From contig CM024187.1 of NCBI GenBank assembly GCA_013433145.1, positions 11,438,326 through 11,502,325 of the forward strand: DNA of 64,000 bases, written 5' to 3'. This document shows, piece by piece, positions 26,301 through 38,637 of this stretch. Made by a program: the position numbers and the translations under genes. This DNA is from Ascaris suum (taxonomy: Eukaryota > Nematoda > Chromadorea > Rhabditida > Ascarididae). The notes beneath the pieces were generated by a model. The model did not search any database. It had not been told where the DNA came from and was given only the letters and a program-made list of their open reading frames with translations. How positions within the stretch are numbered: position 1 is the first letter of the stretch; each line of letters opens with the position of its first letter.

Positions 26301-29300
26301 AAGTTGGATTGATGTCAACGAATAAAGTTTCGTCTATGCTGAGTGCGGCGATGTTAGACTTTATCGTAAGATGAGTATTTATTAATTTGTTCTAATGTGT
26401 GTTCATACTTGAAATGTTTTTAAAATGCACATATTCGTAGGTGTTTGATAACGGAGTACTTAAGTTTGTCCCATCTAATTGGGTCGTTTAGGGAATCGTA
26501 TCGGGATCGCGAAGTGAATTCTTTCCAGTTTCCGGATGAGGAGGGCCGCAATACGCGTGATAGCCCTGAGCTCGGTATTCGTGAGGTTCGTTTTTCCTGT
26601 TGCATTTAATCCGATTCTTATCACTGTTGCTCCGTCGTTATTTTACTTAGTTTAGAGGGAATGAATGAGGGGAACTGCAAGCGAAGGAACGAGTTTACTC
26701 AGTGAAAACAAGTGCTGTGTTATCTCTTCCATTTGCACGAGTGTTTTTCAGATTGCCCACTGATGGCATATTGTACTGATTAATGCTTGCTACGATCGTG
26801 ACATCTGTAAAGCAATAATGCAGCCATTGTATGTCTTCCTGTTGATTTGGAGGTCATAAAAATCCTTATTTCAAACTCCAGACCACGTTTCGAATTGGTG
26901 GTGTGATTGGTGGCCGAATCCTTCGAGCTCGAAACGTGTGAGATGGTTCTTGATAGCGTACGATGATAACCCTTACGGGCTTATATGTAGTGACAGGGCT
27001 AATTATCTGCACACGCTTGATGAGTACCGGTTTCCATGTGCAGTTCACTTCGTTCTTTGAAATAGACAAAGAACTGTTTATGAGAAGTTCAAAGAATGCT
27101 GGTGTCTTAGGCGAATTTATTTAATTTTTGGAGACATTAAAATATCGAACGTCTTTTAGAAAACTCCTGAGCCAACGTCAGAAAACGACGATGAGTTTGG
27201 AGATTTTGCGCAGGCGCGCAACACTTTGCCAGCTACAACGAAGCCCCCATCCTTCGACAACGTCGTCCCACCGCCTATTCCAGCGCCAAACCTCAGCAAT
27301 GCCATCCCATGCGCACCTCCCGTCGCACATCACACCAATACGAAGCCGGTCACTGCGGGTACTTTTACTTCACGCCTTCTTAAAAAGGATTCATATCTTC
27401 TTTTACTTCAGCATTTTAGCTTGTTCGCCCTCGCGAAAGCATTCCATAGTTCTTGGAGCTTTGCACGCGCAATGGCGGACACTTGCACGTCGAGACCACA
27501 TCGCTTCTTATGCGGGCATTGCTTTCTTTAGTTAATGTCAAGTTTGTCTTGTGCAGCATCTCAAAGTTCGATGCGTAATGTCACGGATTGTCTGCAGGCA
27601 GGGTATAGCTGTTGGCTTCACCAACCGCTGTCTTTTTCTTTCTTGGGCATTGCAACTTTGTTTGTTCCACAAATTTTGGGTCGTTTAGCGTAGCTTCGGT
27701 AAACTCGAGATGCATTTTACTAAAAAGCTTTCGCTATGCACAGTTCTCGAAAAGCTTGAACTTCCAGTACATGGAGTACTCAAAGGCTTTCTTTGTGTAA
27801 ATTACTCGAAAACAAGATGCTCGCCGATTTCATTGATGAAACAGAGTGGGATGCGCATTCCAGTGGAGATTGAGGCACAATATTCATTGCCTCGGGGATT
27901 ATCTCTACGTTACTGCTCTCTGCACGGCGGTGGCCACTTTGCAATTCTTGTTTTCAGAATTCGCGTCTCTGTAATGATTCAGTTTGGTGCAAAACTTACT
28001 TATTCATCTTCGGAGGAGTTGGCAGTAATGATTTGATAACATCTTGATGAAAAACACAGAAACAGTTAGCCGGACCTCTTAAAAAGAATAGATTTAACTC
28101 CTTTCTCTCGATTTTAGGCTGCTCGGGTAATCTTGAGCAGATGCTGCTCACCTCCGGATGCCGAGATTTGGCTTTCATATGTCGCAGTTTCCCTCGCCAA
28201 GTCGTTTTTGATAATGCGCTTAAAGAGTGTGGCCCACATCTTTTCTCTTCCTGTCCTCAGTTCCATAATACTTCCTTCAATTTGATGTTCCATCCTAATG
28301 TACAGAAGGAGACAACTTCTGTACAGAAAACACAGCTCAAGGAAGTTTGAACTCGATTTCGTTGCATAATTTATGAATTTTTGGTGCTCTGTAGTAAAGT
28401 ACAATGCGCCTTAAAAAAAGGCCGAGGCGATGAAGTGTAACTTAACAGATTTTTGAAGTTTCAGAAGAAACAAAAGTTTAAAAAATTATGTTTTATTGTC
28501 AGCATTGGTTTGCGAAGTCTCTGCTAATTATTATTTCTTGAACTCTGATCAAACGTTGTTTCTCTTATTGCTACTTGTCGCTTTCAACTTGTGGAATTGA
28601 AATGAGGTTGGATCTCGTCTGCATACACGACTACCCCTCTCAGCAAACACCATTTTTTGGAGGCCAAAAAAGCAGAAAGGCTGCAGTGGAAGGGAGGATA
28701 AGACAACCCCTTCATGGGCCCTGGTTGCTGTTTTCTACTTCGTCAGATGCCACGTTATCCTGAGATGTTTTCGTTCTTTCGAAAGGTGCTTTATATCAGC
28801 TGAAAGGCTGTTTGTTGTTTGGTGGTGTTGTAAGTTTTCTTGATATCAGGTTGAACGACCCCTTTACTTTGCGAGACTCATTTTGTCTACAACTTATTAA
28901 ATGACTTCGTACTGGAAGATTTTTAGGAAAAGCATGCTGAAAATGTGGCATTTTCTACTGCAATACAGTCGGCACAAACACAAAGTTCAAAGAATTTCTA
29001 CAGGCAAGGGAGTTGCGATATAGGCCTATAATTTGACGCATTTTTCACGCCGCCGTTGTCTTTGTATATGACGGTCGCAGTTGCAAGTTTCCATTCCTCG
29101 TAGTGTCTTCCCATTGAAATGGTTCAGTTAAGAAGGAACCGCGGTTCTTGCGTTTTATTTGTAATTTTTTTATACTGTGGTACTTTGTTTGACTGCATAT
29201 AGGCGAATATTTATATAAAATACTGACGTTGTTCCAGTCTAGCTCCAGTCGATAGCATTATTATTTCCAGCAGTAAATTGTTGTTTTTTATTAGCACCTA

Positions 29301-32300
29301 TGCATCACGTTTCCCTTCAACTTATGTTGTTCGAACACACTGCATAACGGATTTGCCTCATGTTTCTGCAGCTCTATGAAGTTTTTTCACCTTGTGAAGG
29401 CAAACTCAGCCTTTTTTTAGCATCCGTCATAGAGGTACGGAAACCCACGAAGGCCTTCGTCCCACCGCAGGGGAGGGGCTTGGTCTCAAAAAGTCCCCGC
29501 GGGAGCAGGGGACTTATTAAGCTGGAAGCCCCTATAATCCAAATCAGCGAATCATTTATATGGAGGAGCTCACTCCGAAAGCTGTTCCATTTTCTCTTTT
29601 CTCTTCCTTTCTCCTCTCCTCCCCATATCTTTCTCAGCAACCGTTTGCAGTATTCAGTGTTTGCTTCCATAATGGTTGAATTCAATTGCAAAGAGTTGTA
29701 ATAGCTGGTTCGGTGAGACTTGCAGAGGTTTTATAAGTGCCTTAAAATGTTATACCCTAATTTTTTTGTTTGGAGCATTGCAACAGTGCATAAGCTTTTG
29801 TAGGGAGCCTGGCAGTGTTTTCAGGAGCTGACTTACTGGGTTTGGATACCGTGTTTGGTGGGGCACCACAGTCGACCACGCAGCCGAACGTAGCTCCCGT
29901 AGTCAATGACCCGTTTGGTTTGAACGACATGCGACCGGTAATGCAGCCTTCTTCGGCATCACTTTTTGCGTCTTCTCCCACGAACGTGCCAGCAAGGTGA
30001 TCTCGCCACCGCTCTTTTATGGAAGTGGTCTTGAGAGTTTGTGTTGGTGACTGAATTTTAGAATTTCTGAGGCTTTCATGGAAACACCAGATTTCTTGGT
30101 CGTCTTTATAGTGAGGAAATAAGTGCGGCGGGAATTGACTGTCGCGCCCAAGTGCGGAAAGGACGATTTAGGTTTTCTAAACCTCATCGCAGTCTTTATA
30201 AAAAGAACACGAGCGTTTTCGAGTTGTAATCTCTCTGCTCTGAAGTTTCCCGGTTGTCATTCTAGTTTTAAATGAACTTCTTTCGTTTTTGTTTGACGAA
30301 TATACATGAAATCTTCCAAGTGCACAATTTTGCAAATTAAAAAGGCTCTGCTCTAGCTAGTTGTGTTTTTGAAATCATTTCCTTGAGGTTCAGTTGGTCG
30401 ACTTCAAATATTTGCGTGGTATTTTCGAATTGTTTGATGTTTGCTGTTGTCGGATTAAAGACGTGTCCAATGTTAGATTTCTGCCTTTCTTCAGCGATCG
30501 CGATGCAAGCTTGCTGCCGCCACTTGGAATATCAACGGCTTTTATGGGTGGCGAACTTATGGGAGGCAATCTTCGAACATCGCCAAATCCACAAATTAAT
30601 GCGGCTGGAATAAACCGTCCCCAAACGGCACGTACTGTGACGCCGCAAGACTTTGCAGCTTTTGCGCCACCGGTCTCGAACTCCTTTGCTGCTGCTATGA
30701 CAGACGACTTTTTCGCTCAATCGGAACCTCTGGTTGGTCATGTTTAGACTTTTTCTTGGCCCTAGAAGTTTCATCGTGCTGTTCGTGAGTTCCATTGCGC
30801 ATCACTTGCGCTCCATGGCGTTTCATTCGATGCACCGCACTTGCGCCAGGGACAAAGAGGGAGGAGAGTATTACACGTGTTTGAATTTACTTTGAAAGTT
30901 TAGGTGGCGTGTTTTGTTTTGCAGATTAGTGTCAGGGATACTTTTTTCATTTTCTCATAAATAAGCTCAAAAGCTGATTCATTCTCTGTTGAAGGAATTG
31001 AACATATGTGCTGTATAACTGTCATTTATTTGCTTCCATTTGATAGTCTTCTTTGACATTAAGTTTAATTCCCGATTATACGATTAGTTTCTTTTCATCT
31101 TCCTCGTTTACTTCATACTTTGCTTCAGGTTCTAAACAGTTGTTATGTTACGTGCGGTACATTTTGTTCGCCATTTTTATCTGGCTTATTGTGCACTGTG
31201 TTCTTAGAGAGAAGCAGACATATTAGTTCCAAAGTATATCGATGTTGTGCTCGACCTGTTCTCCAGAATCCAGTGGTAGTTATGCATGAGGCCGGTGTGA
31301 GGACGTGTTTGGGCAACGGAGCATCTGAAGAGTGCACTGTCGCTTGATTTTATGCGAGTTTCGTACTTCCTTTTCTAAAAACTTTGCATGTGAGTGCTGT
31401 GAATGTAGTCCAGTGCATATTGGCCTCGCATTCCCCGTTTTCTGAAAATCCTATGTTTTGGTATTTGTTTTTTAAGCACATTAGCCATCAAATTCTTGAG
31501 CTTCTATTTTTTCAGCAGTATTTTTGTACCTTTTAAGCCAAGTTGCTTTCTTTAAGCCGCCGCTTTTCCAATTGCATCTTTGTTTTCCTTATTTGCTTCA
31601 TGTAAAACTTCCTCTCCCAGTCTCTATCTGCGCTTCGCTCCAGTGACTGATCTAAGTGGGCAAGAGGAAAGTTACAGTTCGTGTATGGACCACCGCTGTC
31701 TCTCCAGTAGCTTTAACTGGTAATAAACCGCAGTAGAAGAAAGTCGAAGAAGAAATTGGTGGATTATTCAGCGCAGGATGTCAGTTCATTTTGTGTTTGA
31801 AACCATGATAGGGGAAATGATTTCCTCGAATGTGCGGGAATTGAATTGTTAGTGTGGCGCATTTCGTGTGTGATGTTGACATGGGATGCACTTACGCGAA
31901 TACGGTTGCACTTTCCAAATATAAATATTGAGCAACGAAATATTCCAGCGGGGAATGAAATTCGTTCATCAGGAAATGACGTGCTTCGTTTTCGTCGTAT
32001 TCTACTGCGACGTAGTTTGTTTCACCGCCTTGCACAAATGTGTCTTGGGAAGGGTGTGGAATTGTCGTGAACAGTGTGCGGAGATTTGCTTTTATTGCTC
32101 ATGATCGCGCACCGCGAGGCATGTTACGAGATGTGAGGATGTCATTCGAAAACGATCAGTCTGCTAGAAAGTGTTACTGGTTTACTCTCTATTTGCGTAG
32201 TAAACTCACCTCTGTCCTCCTAGACCCCAACTAGTTAAGGCTGAAATTGAAATGATTTGCATTTGGAGGGGGGCAAGGGGTTGAACCATCGCTCCCGATT

Positions 32301-34932
32301 TGGGTATATGGCATTTTATTGTTAAGAGGAGTGTTGTTTGGGTGGGATTATGTACACACTCGGGTGACCTTTAGGGGTTGGTTGTTGGGAGCGCGTTTGT
32401 TTTGGTCCGTGAATATGTGCACCCACGAACGAGATGAGTGTTTCTCAAACAACTGCGCGTTCACTTACAGCTGTTGTTTGTCGATTTGCAGACACAGTAT
32501 CAGATACACGGCTGAAGTGCTTCGAGACAACCTGTCTGGGCTGAAAAGCAAGCAGTTTGACGCATATGACTAGTTTGTGCGGGTATTCCTACAAATAACG
32601 GTGCTGGCTCAAGCAGTCTCGTTTATTTACAAAGAGATAACACGTCATATTTGGATTTTGGTGTTTTTAAATAGCTATTGTTCTTTGAATCTCTCCTCCT
32701 TAAATTTATTCTGGCGAAAATGGCGTCCCTGTACAAGCTTTCTTTCAAGGCCATAGTTCTCAAATGGGATGAAAGGTGATATCTCAAGAGCTCCTATTCG
32801 AACAAATGTGACGGTCACTTCATTTATGTGTAGACGTAGAACGGTACTTGCGATGAGCCAGAACAGTTTTTGCAGCGCTATTAAATAATAGAATTGGCAA
32901 AACGGAAAATAAGGAAGATTTCATTGATGTAGTGAAATTTTAAAATTGCCCTGTAAGGAAGGTCCTGCTCGAAGAATACGTCAGAGAGATTTGCGGGGTG
33001 GAGAGGAGAGGGGAGAGCTTAGTATGTATAATTTGTAATATACTGTCAAAAACCAGTGTTTTCGAAAAGTTGCGACAATATGTTTGAGGGCACATTGACC
33101 ATTGAAACTGTGAGTCAAAACAAATAAACTTGACAACGAACAATGAATGCTTCCTCAGAAGTAATGTTTGAGAGTGATGTGATAGTAACTTAAGCTAGAA
33201 TTTCATAAGCATAAGAGGAATGGGAGAGAGAACGAAATTCATTTTGTTATGGCAATTTTATTTCTTAGGGAGTTGCCCAATAGTTAGTTGAAGCAAAAGA
33301 AAAAAATGCCAAAAAGCAGCTTTTTTTAAGGAAATAATCAAGAGTAAACAAAACATCCGAGAAAAACCCTCTAGCCATGCCAGACTAGTCAAGGGTGTCG
33401 ATTTCATTTCGGGCTTCTGAAATCTATGCAAATTCAATCTGATCTGGTGAAAAGTTGGTGTGGTTTTTTGTGAGAATTAACTAAATGGTGTGCGAAGGAA
33501 ATTCGATTCTTTTGGGAGGAAGAGGGAAAAAATTAACGGAGTCGTACTGTTTTTCCCCTGTGTTTAAGAGAGGTCGCGGCGTTTGTCAACCTGTTGAATG
33601 CTGTTCATGTTCATCTGTTTTAGAAAGCGGTATCAGCTCGTCCACTTTCGGTGCCAAGCACTCCGGTGGGACGCCAATCAAAAAATCCAAATGCAGCGCT
33701 AACTGAGCAGAACAAGCAAGCAGTTGTAAGTTCAGCTTTTCCTAACTTCTGCGACTTTTTTAAATATTGTAATAAAAAGTGGAGCCTCTTATCTTAACCT
33801 CATTAAGAAATTGGGATGAGATTTTCTACTGGAAAAATTGCTGCACGAACTTATGGATACAAATCACAGTGCAAGTTTGCACAAGGTGTCAGTTGTGTTG
33901 ACTGGATTTCGCTAGAGATGTGCGACAATAACCAAAGCCAGAAGCATTGGATTTTCAAACGATTGCTGATAGAACGTTTATGGAACGAGGTGGACTAAAG
34001 GTTGTACAGAGGGCTCAGAGATGTTGGTTGTTTTTTCTTTAACGAATTGCAATGAGATTTAATTCAAGAGGATTCCGTCGACTTGGTCGGATGCGTCGGA
34101 CAAAGTGAACATCGATCTGGACAATCTAGGCATGAAGAAGGCGCCAGTGAAACAGAGTATTCCAATGAGTCAAATGGCAAAAATGAGCGCATCGAGTACA
34201 CCAAATATCGGTCAGCACACCAAATGTTGGTTAATGTTTTTTACCGTCGATACTGAGCATTCAAGTAAAGATGGATTATTATTATTGGTTGATCCTATTT
34301 TCTTTGAAGAGTGTAGGACTTTTTCCTCAAATGATTCTATATCTCTTCTAAAATAATTGAAGAATTGTTCGCTTTTATGGCACCGAAGGAAGGGGAGCTG
34401 ATTCTTTATTAGAAAATTGATCTTCGTGATATTCACCTTCAAGTTTTTATGGCAAATTGTTTGTGTTATTCCGAAACCTCCATTTGGGACCTGAGTTTCT
34501 GGTTCTCTCACCATCAGCGAGTTGCCCAATTGGAAATCGACTGAAAGTCAGCACACTTATTTCCATAAAATGATGCATTTTTCATAAGGTGGTTCTGCAG
34601 AATTTTTTCATGAATTTTTCGTAAATAGTTTTCATCGCATTACATATAACCGAAGCTGGAAAAAGGAGCAGCCATGCGTTTTCGGGATTTTAGTTTCCTA
34701 AGGAAGTTTTGTGAGGGGAAATCAGGTTTACATCCTTTAAGAAAACGTAGTCGCTAACATGGTGTAATATGCTCTAAAAATGAATGTGTGCCTGGCATCT
34801 GATGTTCTCCTTTCAAGAGTACTATGTTTTTCAGGTCAGGGGATGGCGTCGTCACAGTCTATGGGTTTGGTGCCAACGCCTCCGAAGCCTTCGTCGGGTG
34901 CGTTGAGTGATATGCAGGATTTGTTTATGTAG
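20308..34932 (+). CDS. CLINT1: EpsinR / CLINT1 (liquid facets-related) clathrin adaptor
   Basis: Thirteen exons: 20308-20399, 21960-22161, 22631-22769, 22981-23130, 23798-23876, 24144-24175, 26492-26585, 27160-27358, 29825-29996, 30495-30732, 33624-33725, 34069-34210, 34835-34932 (TAG). About 580 residues, against about 625 in human CLINT1. Phases agree at every junction except 24175 to 26492, so a small exon is missing or exon 6 is misplaced. The N-terminus (MSDLLSGLANF, then residues about 20-150) is an ENTH domain: NYTEAETKVREATNEDPWGP, FPEIMGMLWKRMLQ, LLNYLLKNGSERVV, GKDQGLNVR, KKAKMEGKEKY. The disordered remainder has FGDF (gamma-ear type), LLGLD (clathrin-box type) and DPF (alpha-ear type) motifs. 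The end (STWSDASDKVNIDLDNL) resembles the CLINT1 C-terminus. The family binds phosphoinositides and clathrin/AP-1 in trans-Golgi to endosome transport. Family call very sure; the short exons 5-6 are less sure. Confidence 0.93.
20962..20999. repeat. 19-bp tandem duplication in EpsinR intron 1
   Basis: gctcatttatgaccaattt is followed directly by gctcatatatgaccaattt, one mismatch. It lies in the 1.56-kb first intron. No function visible. Confidence 0.8.
22401..22482. repeat. Perfect 41-bp tandem duplication in EpsinR intron 2
   Basis: Two identical adjacent copies of a 41-bp unit starting atgtcttattggtttcag. Each copy contains ggtttcag followed by cagg, which resembles a 3' splice site. The pair lies about 150-230 bp upstream of the real acceptor at 22630. 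Perfect identity means a recent event or active homogenisation. Confidence 0.95.
24176..26491 (+). other. EpsinR intron 6, probably hiding a small exon
   Basis: Exon 6 (ends 24175) exits with one spare base, while exon 7 (starts 26492) needs two bases from upstream. An exon of length 1 mod 3 is therefore expected in this 2.3 kb, unless exon 6 is read differently. I did not identify it. Open frames here (for example plus 24579-24848 and 25765-26031) are not recognisable. Confidence 0.4.
27359..29824 (+). other. EpsinR intron 8
   Basis: A 2.5-kb intron between exons with matching phase 1. It holds open frames of 60-113 codons on both strands with no recognisable domain. No exon is required here by phase. 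Confidence 0.55.
30733..33623 (+). other. EpsinR intron 10
   Basis: A 2.9-kb phase-0 intron, starting gttggt and ending ctgttttag. Scattered short open frames only; none recognised. Confidence 0.55.
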
Positions 34933-37900
34933 AAGGAACGTTGTCAGAGCTGCGTGTGTGATGGATGGAACGAATATCATGAAGCTGTCTATTGATGATT
35001 CGTTTCTATATAAGTTGGACTGCCTGAACTTTCTTCTTTTGGTAGTGAAGGGAGAGGAGGGGAATCGTCTTTTTTTTGTAGCTGTCTTTTTGTAGGAAGT
35101 GCAGAGCGTGGATTGATGTTTGGTGTTTTTATACTGGATTGGGTACACTTTCTGGATACCAAGGATGTGCTGATGCATCAGCATAATGTCAGTTGTCTAT
35201 ATTCAGTTTGTTTTCTGTGGAGAGCCATTTGGCAGATCGCATGTAGTAGCTGAATTCTCTTTCATGTCAATAACTTCTGATGTACAAAGTAGAAGGGGGA
35301 ACTGTTTTGCCAAGTGGGTGCAGGCAATTCAAGAGCTTGCTCACAGTTTCAGCAGAGTGCTGTGCTTCATCGATATTCGTCTTGAACCGATTGCCAGTTG
35401 CTGTAAGACTTATTTGTAATGTGGAACGCACCTCCGAAGCTTCTTGCGGGTGGCGCATTTGGCGCTGCTGAAATTGTGGGTGCGCTGGAGCGAGGCTTTT
35501 TCTCTTTCGGATCGTTTCGCCTTTTGTTTGCTTTTTTTCCTTTTGCAAGAAACAGCATAATTGGACAACTAGAAGCGTGCTGTGAGTTTATTTATTTTTT
35601 GCGGTTTTTATTTGTGGCCTTCTTTGTTTGTATGCCTGGAGTACTGCGTGACCGGGAAACAGTTTTTAACTGCTCAGGGCATCCTTTGTGTTTAAAAATT
35701 TCTTGATTACAAAGTAGTCTGCTCTGAAATGAATCTATCAACTCGCTCTTTTTCCCATTCCTTTTCAAACTTTTGTGAAAAATGTAGCCCTAGTCCTGCC
35801 TTTGTTAATCCCATTTCTTCGGCGTTTTCCTCTGTCACGGGACCGAAAATGTGACTGGTCTCATGCGTTTGTGGCGCTACCTGTACTTACTGCGCCGTTG
35901 CAGAATTTTGGGAACGAGAACGACGCACCCCTCATCAGATTTTCTTTAGAATCCTGGGGAATTTTTTAAACCTCGATGGTTTTAGTTTAGGTGGTTCGGC
36001 GCCCTAACTAGAATATCGTTTTTTCGAATTGCTTCATTTGAATATGATCATAGTCCACCGAGGTGTGTGTGTACTTGTGTGTTTGATGGTTTCAGTGAGG
36101 GGCCGTTTTTTGTCTTACAGTAGTCTTGTAAAATCTGCATCTGATGCGCTATAGAGTAAAAATAAATTGTAGGGAAATATCACTGTTTGTAGCGATTAGA
36201 AAAGAACGGCCGAGTCACGCGTAACATGTCAGTGCTCGTACCAAACACCTTTCTTTGTGCTCATTCGTCTACTTCTTTTCCTTGTCGATATAACACCGTC
36301 TATTGCCTTTTGAATTTTCCCTTAGTTTGGCGCGATTGTTGAAGTTTATGCACAAATCACTTAATGCTTGTGGTGGAGCATACGCTAGGTAATGCATTTT
36401 GCAGCACTGACTCACATACACTTCCTTGGGGAGCTGCGTCACAGAATCCAGAGTTTCAGATGCAAGGGAATCACTGCGCGTTGTTTCTTGCTGCGGCAAT
36501 CAGTGTTGGTCAGTAAGCTGGCCGATGGCTTCCGGGGATTCGTACCATTGGGAATTATAGGATATCGACCGTGCATCCCAATCCGTAAACTTTTGATAAA
36601 TATTACTGAAGTTATCCATCTAAAGAAGGTGCAAGGAGGCAATCCGAGTTAGCAGTTGGCTAGTGAAAGTGGGGAAGGAGCGGGAAGGTCTGGTAGCTGA
36701 AACTGCAATAGTTTTACAGTCATTGAATTTTATTAGTCGACTTCCGATCTTGCTAGAACGATTCGTTCATGCCGTTTTGGCATCGCCATCTTTCTTCAAC
36801 TTTCAGCACTCACTTCTCGCGCGACCAATTTTTGCCCTTTTTGTTATATATCAGCGTATGTGTGTTCACCAGTTATCGACCTTTTTTTCTATTATAGCGC
36901 TGTGATGTGCACTGTGCACTCTGTTTTGGAAGGTATTTGCTGTGGACTATGTGCCCATTAAACAGACTTGTTAACACTGTGATATAATTATTCTGTGTTT
37001 GTTATTTACGGGGTTCATTTGTTACAGTAAAGTTGAAATTCGAACTGAATTTTTTCTCATTTCAGCAGCAAACGACAACTAAATTTCTTCTCGTTGTAGC
37101 TTGGGGTTGGTGAGACGAGGCGGTGTTTTATATGGGTGTTTTTTTACGGTTTGTTATTTACATTCTTATATTCTAAATGTGGCGCAGAATTTTCTTTTTT
37201 TTTTTTTTTTTTTTTGAGTTTCCTTTGTTATTTCTAGCGTTACTTTATCACAGACGAAGAGAGAAACTTCTTCCGGCGGGCGATCTGACACGTACTAAGC
37301 ATTAATTTATTGAGGTAATTGTTGGTGCTGACGGTATTACTGAATGCAGTTCTTTCGATGGGACAGCCAAATGGAATTTGTTGGGTTCTTGGCGAATGTT
37401 TTGGCCGATTGAATTCATGGCACATATATTGTTTTTATCGTCATATGTGTTTGTTGTATGCTAATCTTTGTGCCGATAGAAAGTTGGTTTCATGTGCACA
37501 GCACTATCTATTTTGTTGTTTTAGATTTCGCTCCGAGCAGTTTTTTCTCCTCAGTCGTTTTTTGTGATATCGGTGTTTGGATGTCATCAACACACTTCAC
37601 CTTCTCTCTTTTTTGTATAATATTCGAGAAGAAAACTCCTCGTGTTCTTTTTGTATTGTGCCTTTTCTATACGATGTATTCCTCTTTTGTTTGTTTTCGA
37701 AGAACATTCAGTTAATTCGATCTATTCATTATCAATAGTAAGTGCTCTTGATACACAGCAGTTTAATGCACAGCATGGCGGCGTATAGCTGAACGATCGT
37801 AATGTTGACTGCGTGATCGTTGCGAATGCTCCAAAGGGTGAAAGTTTTGGACATGATAGACCTCCTGTATTAAATGACTGTCGAAAGCGTTCATGTTGCA

Positions 37901-38218
37901 GAATGCACATACCAAGAACGAGATCAACTTTGGTTATCTCAGGGATGAGAGAGGTGCGTAAAAAACCGCAAAGGCCGCGAGCTGTTTCAATTGAAACTTT
38001 CACCATTAACCTTCTTTGGCAAAATAGCGTTTAGCCAGGCGCAGTGGGGATGTGGTGTCCGCGAATATGTACTGTAGTTCAGTTGTTTGTCTGTTTCAAC
38101 ACTTCGAACGGATAATCGGCGGGATTGTAAAGGTGAGATGTGGCATAGATTATAGCAGTAATTCTCGCACACTGTGGCTTCTCGTGCAAGATGAGTAAGT
38201 AGTAAACAACAATTCCTC
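34933..38218. other. EpsinR 3' UTR and following intergenic stretch
   Basis: T-rich. AATAAA occurs at 36161-36166, about 1.2 kb after the EpsinR stop; nearer weak signals may be used instead. Overlapping open frames on both strands at 35367-35706 and 37722-38034 reach 95 codons but are not recognised. A 21-base poly-T run lies at 37195-37215. Confidence 0.35.
37195..37215. repeat. Poly-T run of 21
   Basis: Twenty-one consecutive T, followed by gagtttcc. It could be the A-tail of a retroposed copy in minus orientation, but I see no recognisable processed gene next to it. Confidence 0.85.
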
Positions 38219-38637
38219 ATGAGCATGTTTCATTTTAATGAATGGGAACAAGTAAAGAAGCTTATTGAGCAAACCGGCAAGGTGTGCGATCTTTTTATTT
38301 CAGTCGCCCAGAGCAGTCAGGTACATTCGTGACAAAAAAGAAGTGAAGCAATATCTGCCAACGATTATGGAGGCTTGGAAGTTCTACCTGTAAGTTATAA
38401 CAAGTAGGTCGTGGTGGTCAAATTTGTTCTTCCAGTCCATTTCATGATTTAACTAAGGCATGGTGGGAAAAGTTCCGGCGGATGACGTACTTGTTATTTA
38501 TGCTTAGAACAAGAAGTTACTCTATTTCGCCTAACATTTTCATCATTCTTTGGAAGGCGGAAGCTTGGCGCGGAGGGATAAGCGCCATTGTCGCTTCGTG
38601 GCGGGTGGATATGCGGTTTTCCAATCTATGTGTGCAG
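38219..38637 (+). CDS. Exon cluster of an unrecognised gene (46-nt intron)
   Basis: Piece A, 38219-38281, reads MSMFHFNEWEQVKKLIEQTGK and ends at a gt. Piece B, 38304-38389, follows a strong acceptor (tttttatttcag), reads SPRAVRYIRDKKEVKQYLPT then IMEAWKFYL, and ends at a perfect donor (gtaagt). Piece C starts at 38436 in matching phase, reads PFHDLTKAWWEKFRRM, and can end at 38486 or run on to a gtatgg donor at 38637. The B-to-C intron is 46 nt. The A-to-B gap is only 22 nt, too short for a normal intron, so A may not belong directly before B. The charged, Trp-rich, helical-looking text is protein-like. I do not recognise the family; upstream and downstream exons are missing. Confidence 0.4.

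Noticed and set aside
26866..27069. 67-codon minus-strand frame (MSISKNEVNCTWKPVLIKRV...) nested in an EpsinR intron
   Set aside because: Basic and compact, but without a motif, promoter or splice evidence; a nested gene cannot be supported.
35419..35706. 95-codon plus-strand frame with hydrophobic stretches after the EpsinR stop
   Set aside because: T-rich DNA gives Phe/Leu-rich frames by default. It lies in the likely 3' UTR and the minus strand is open too.
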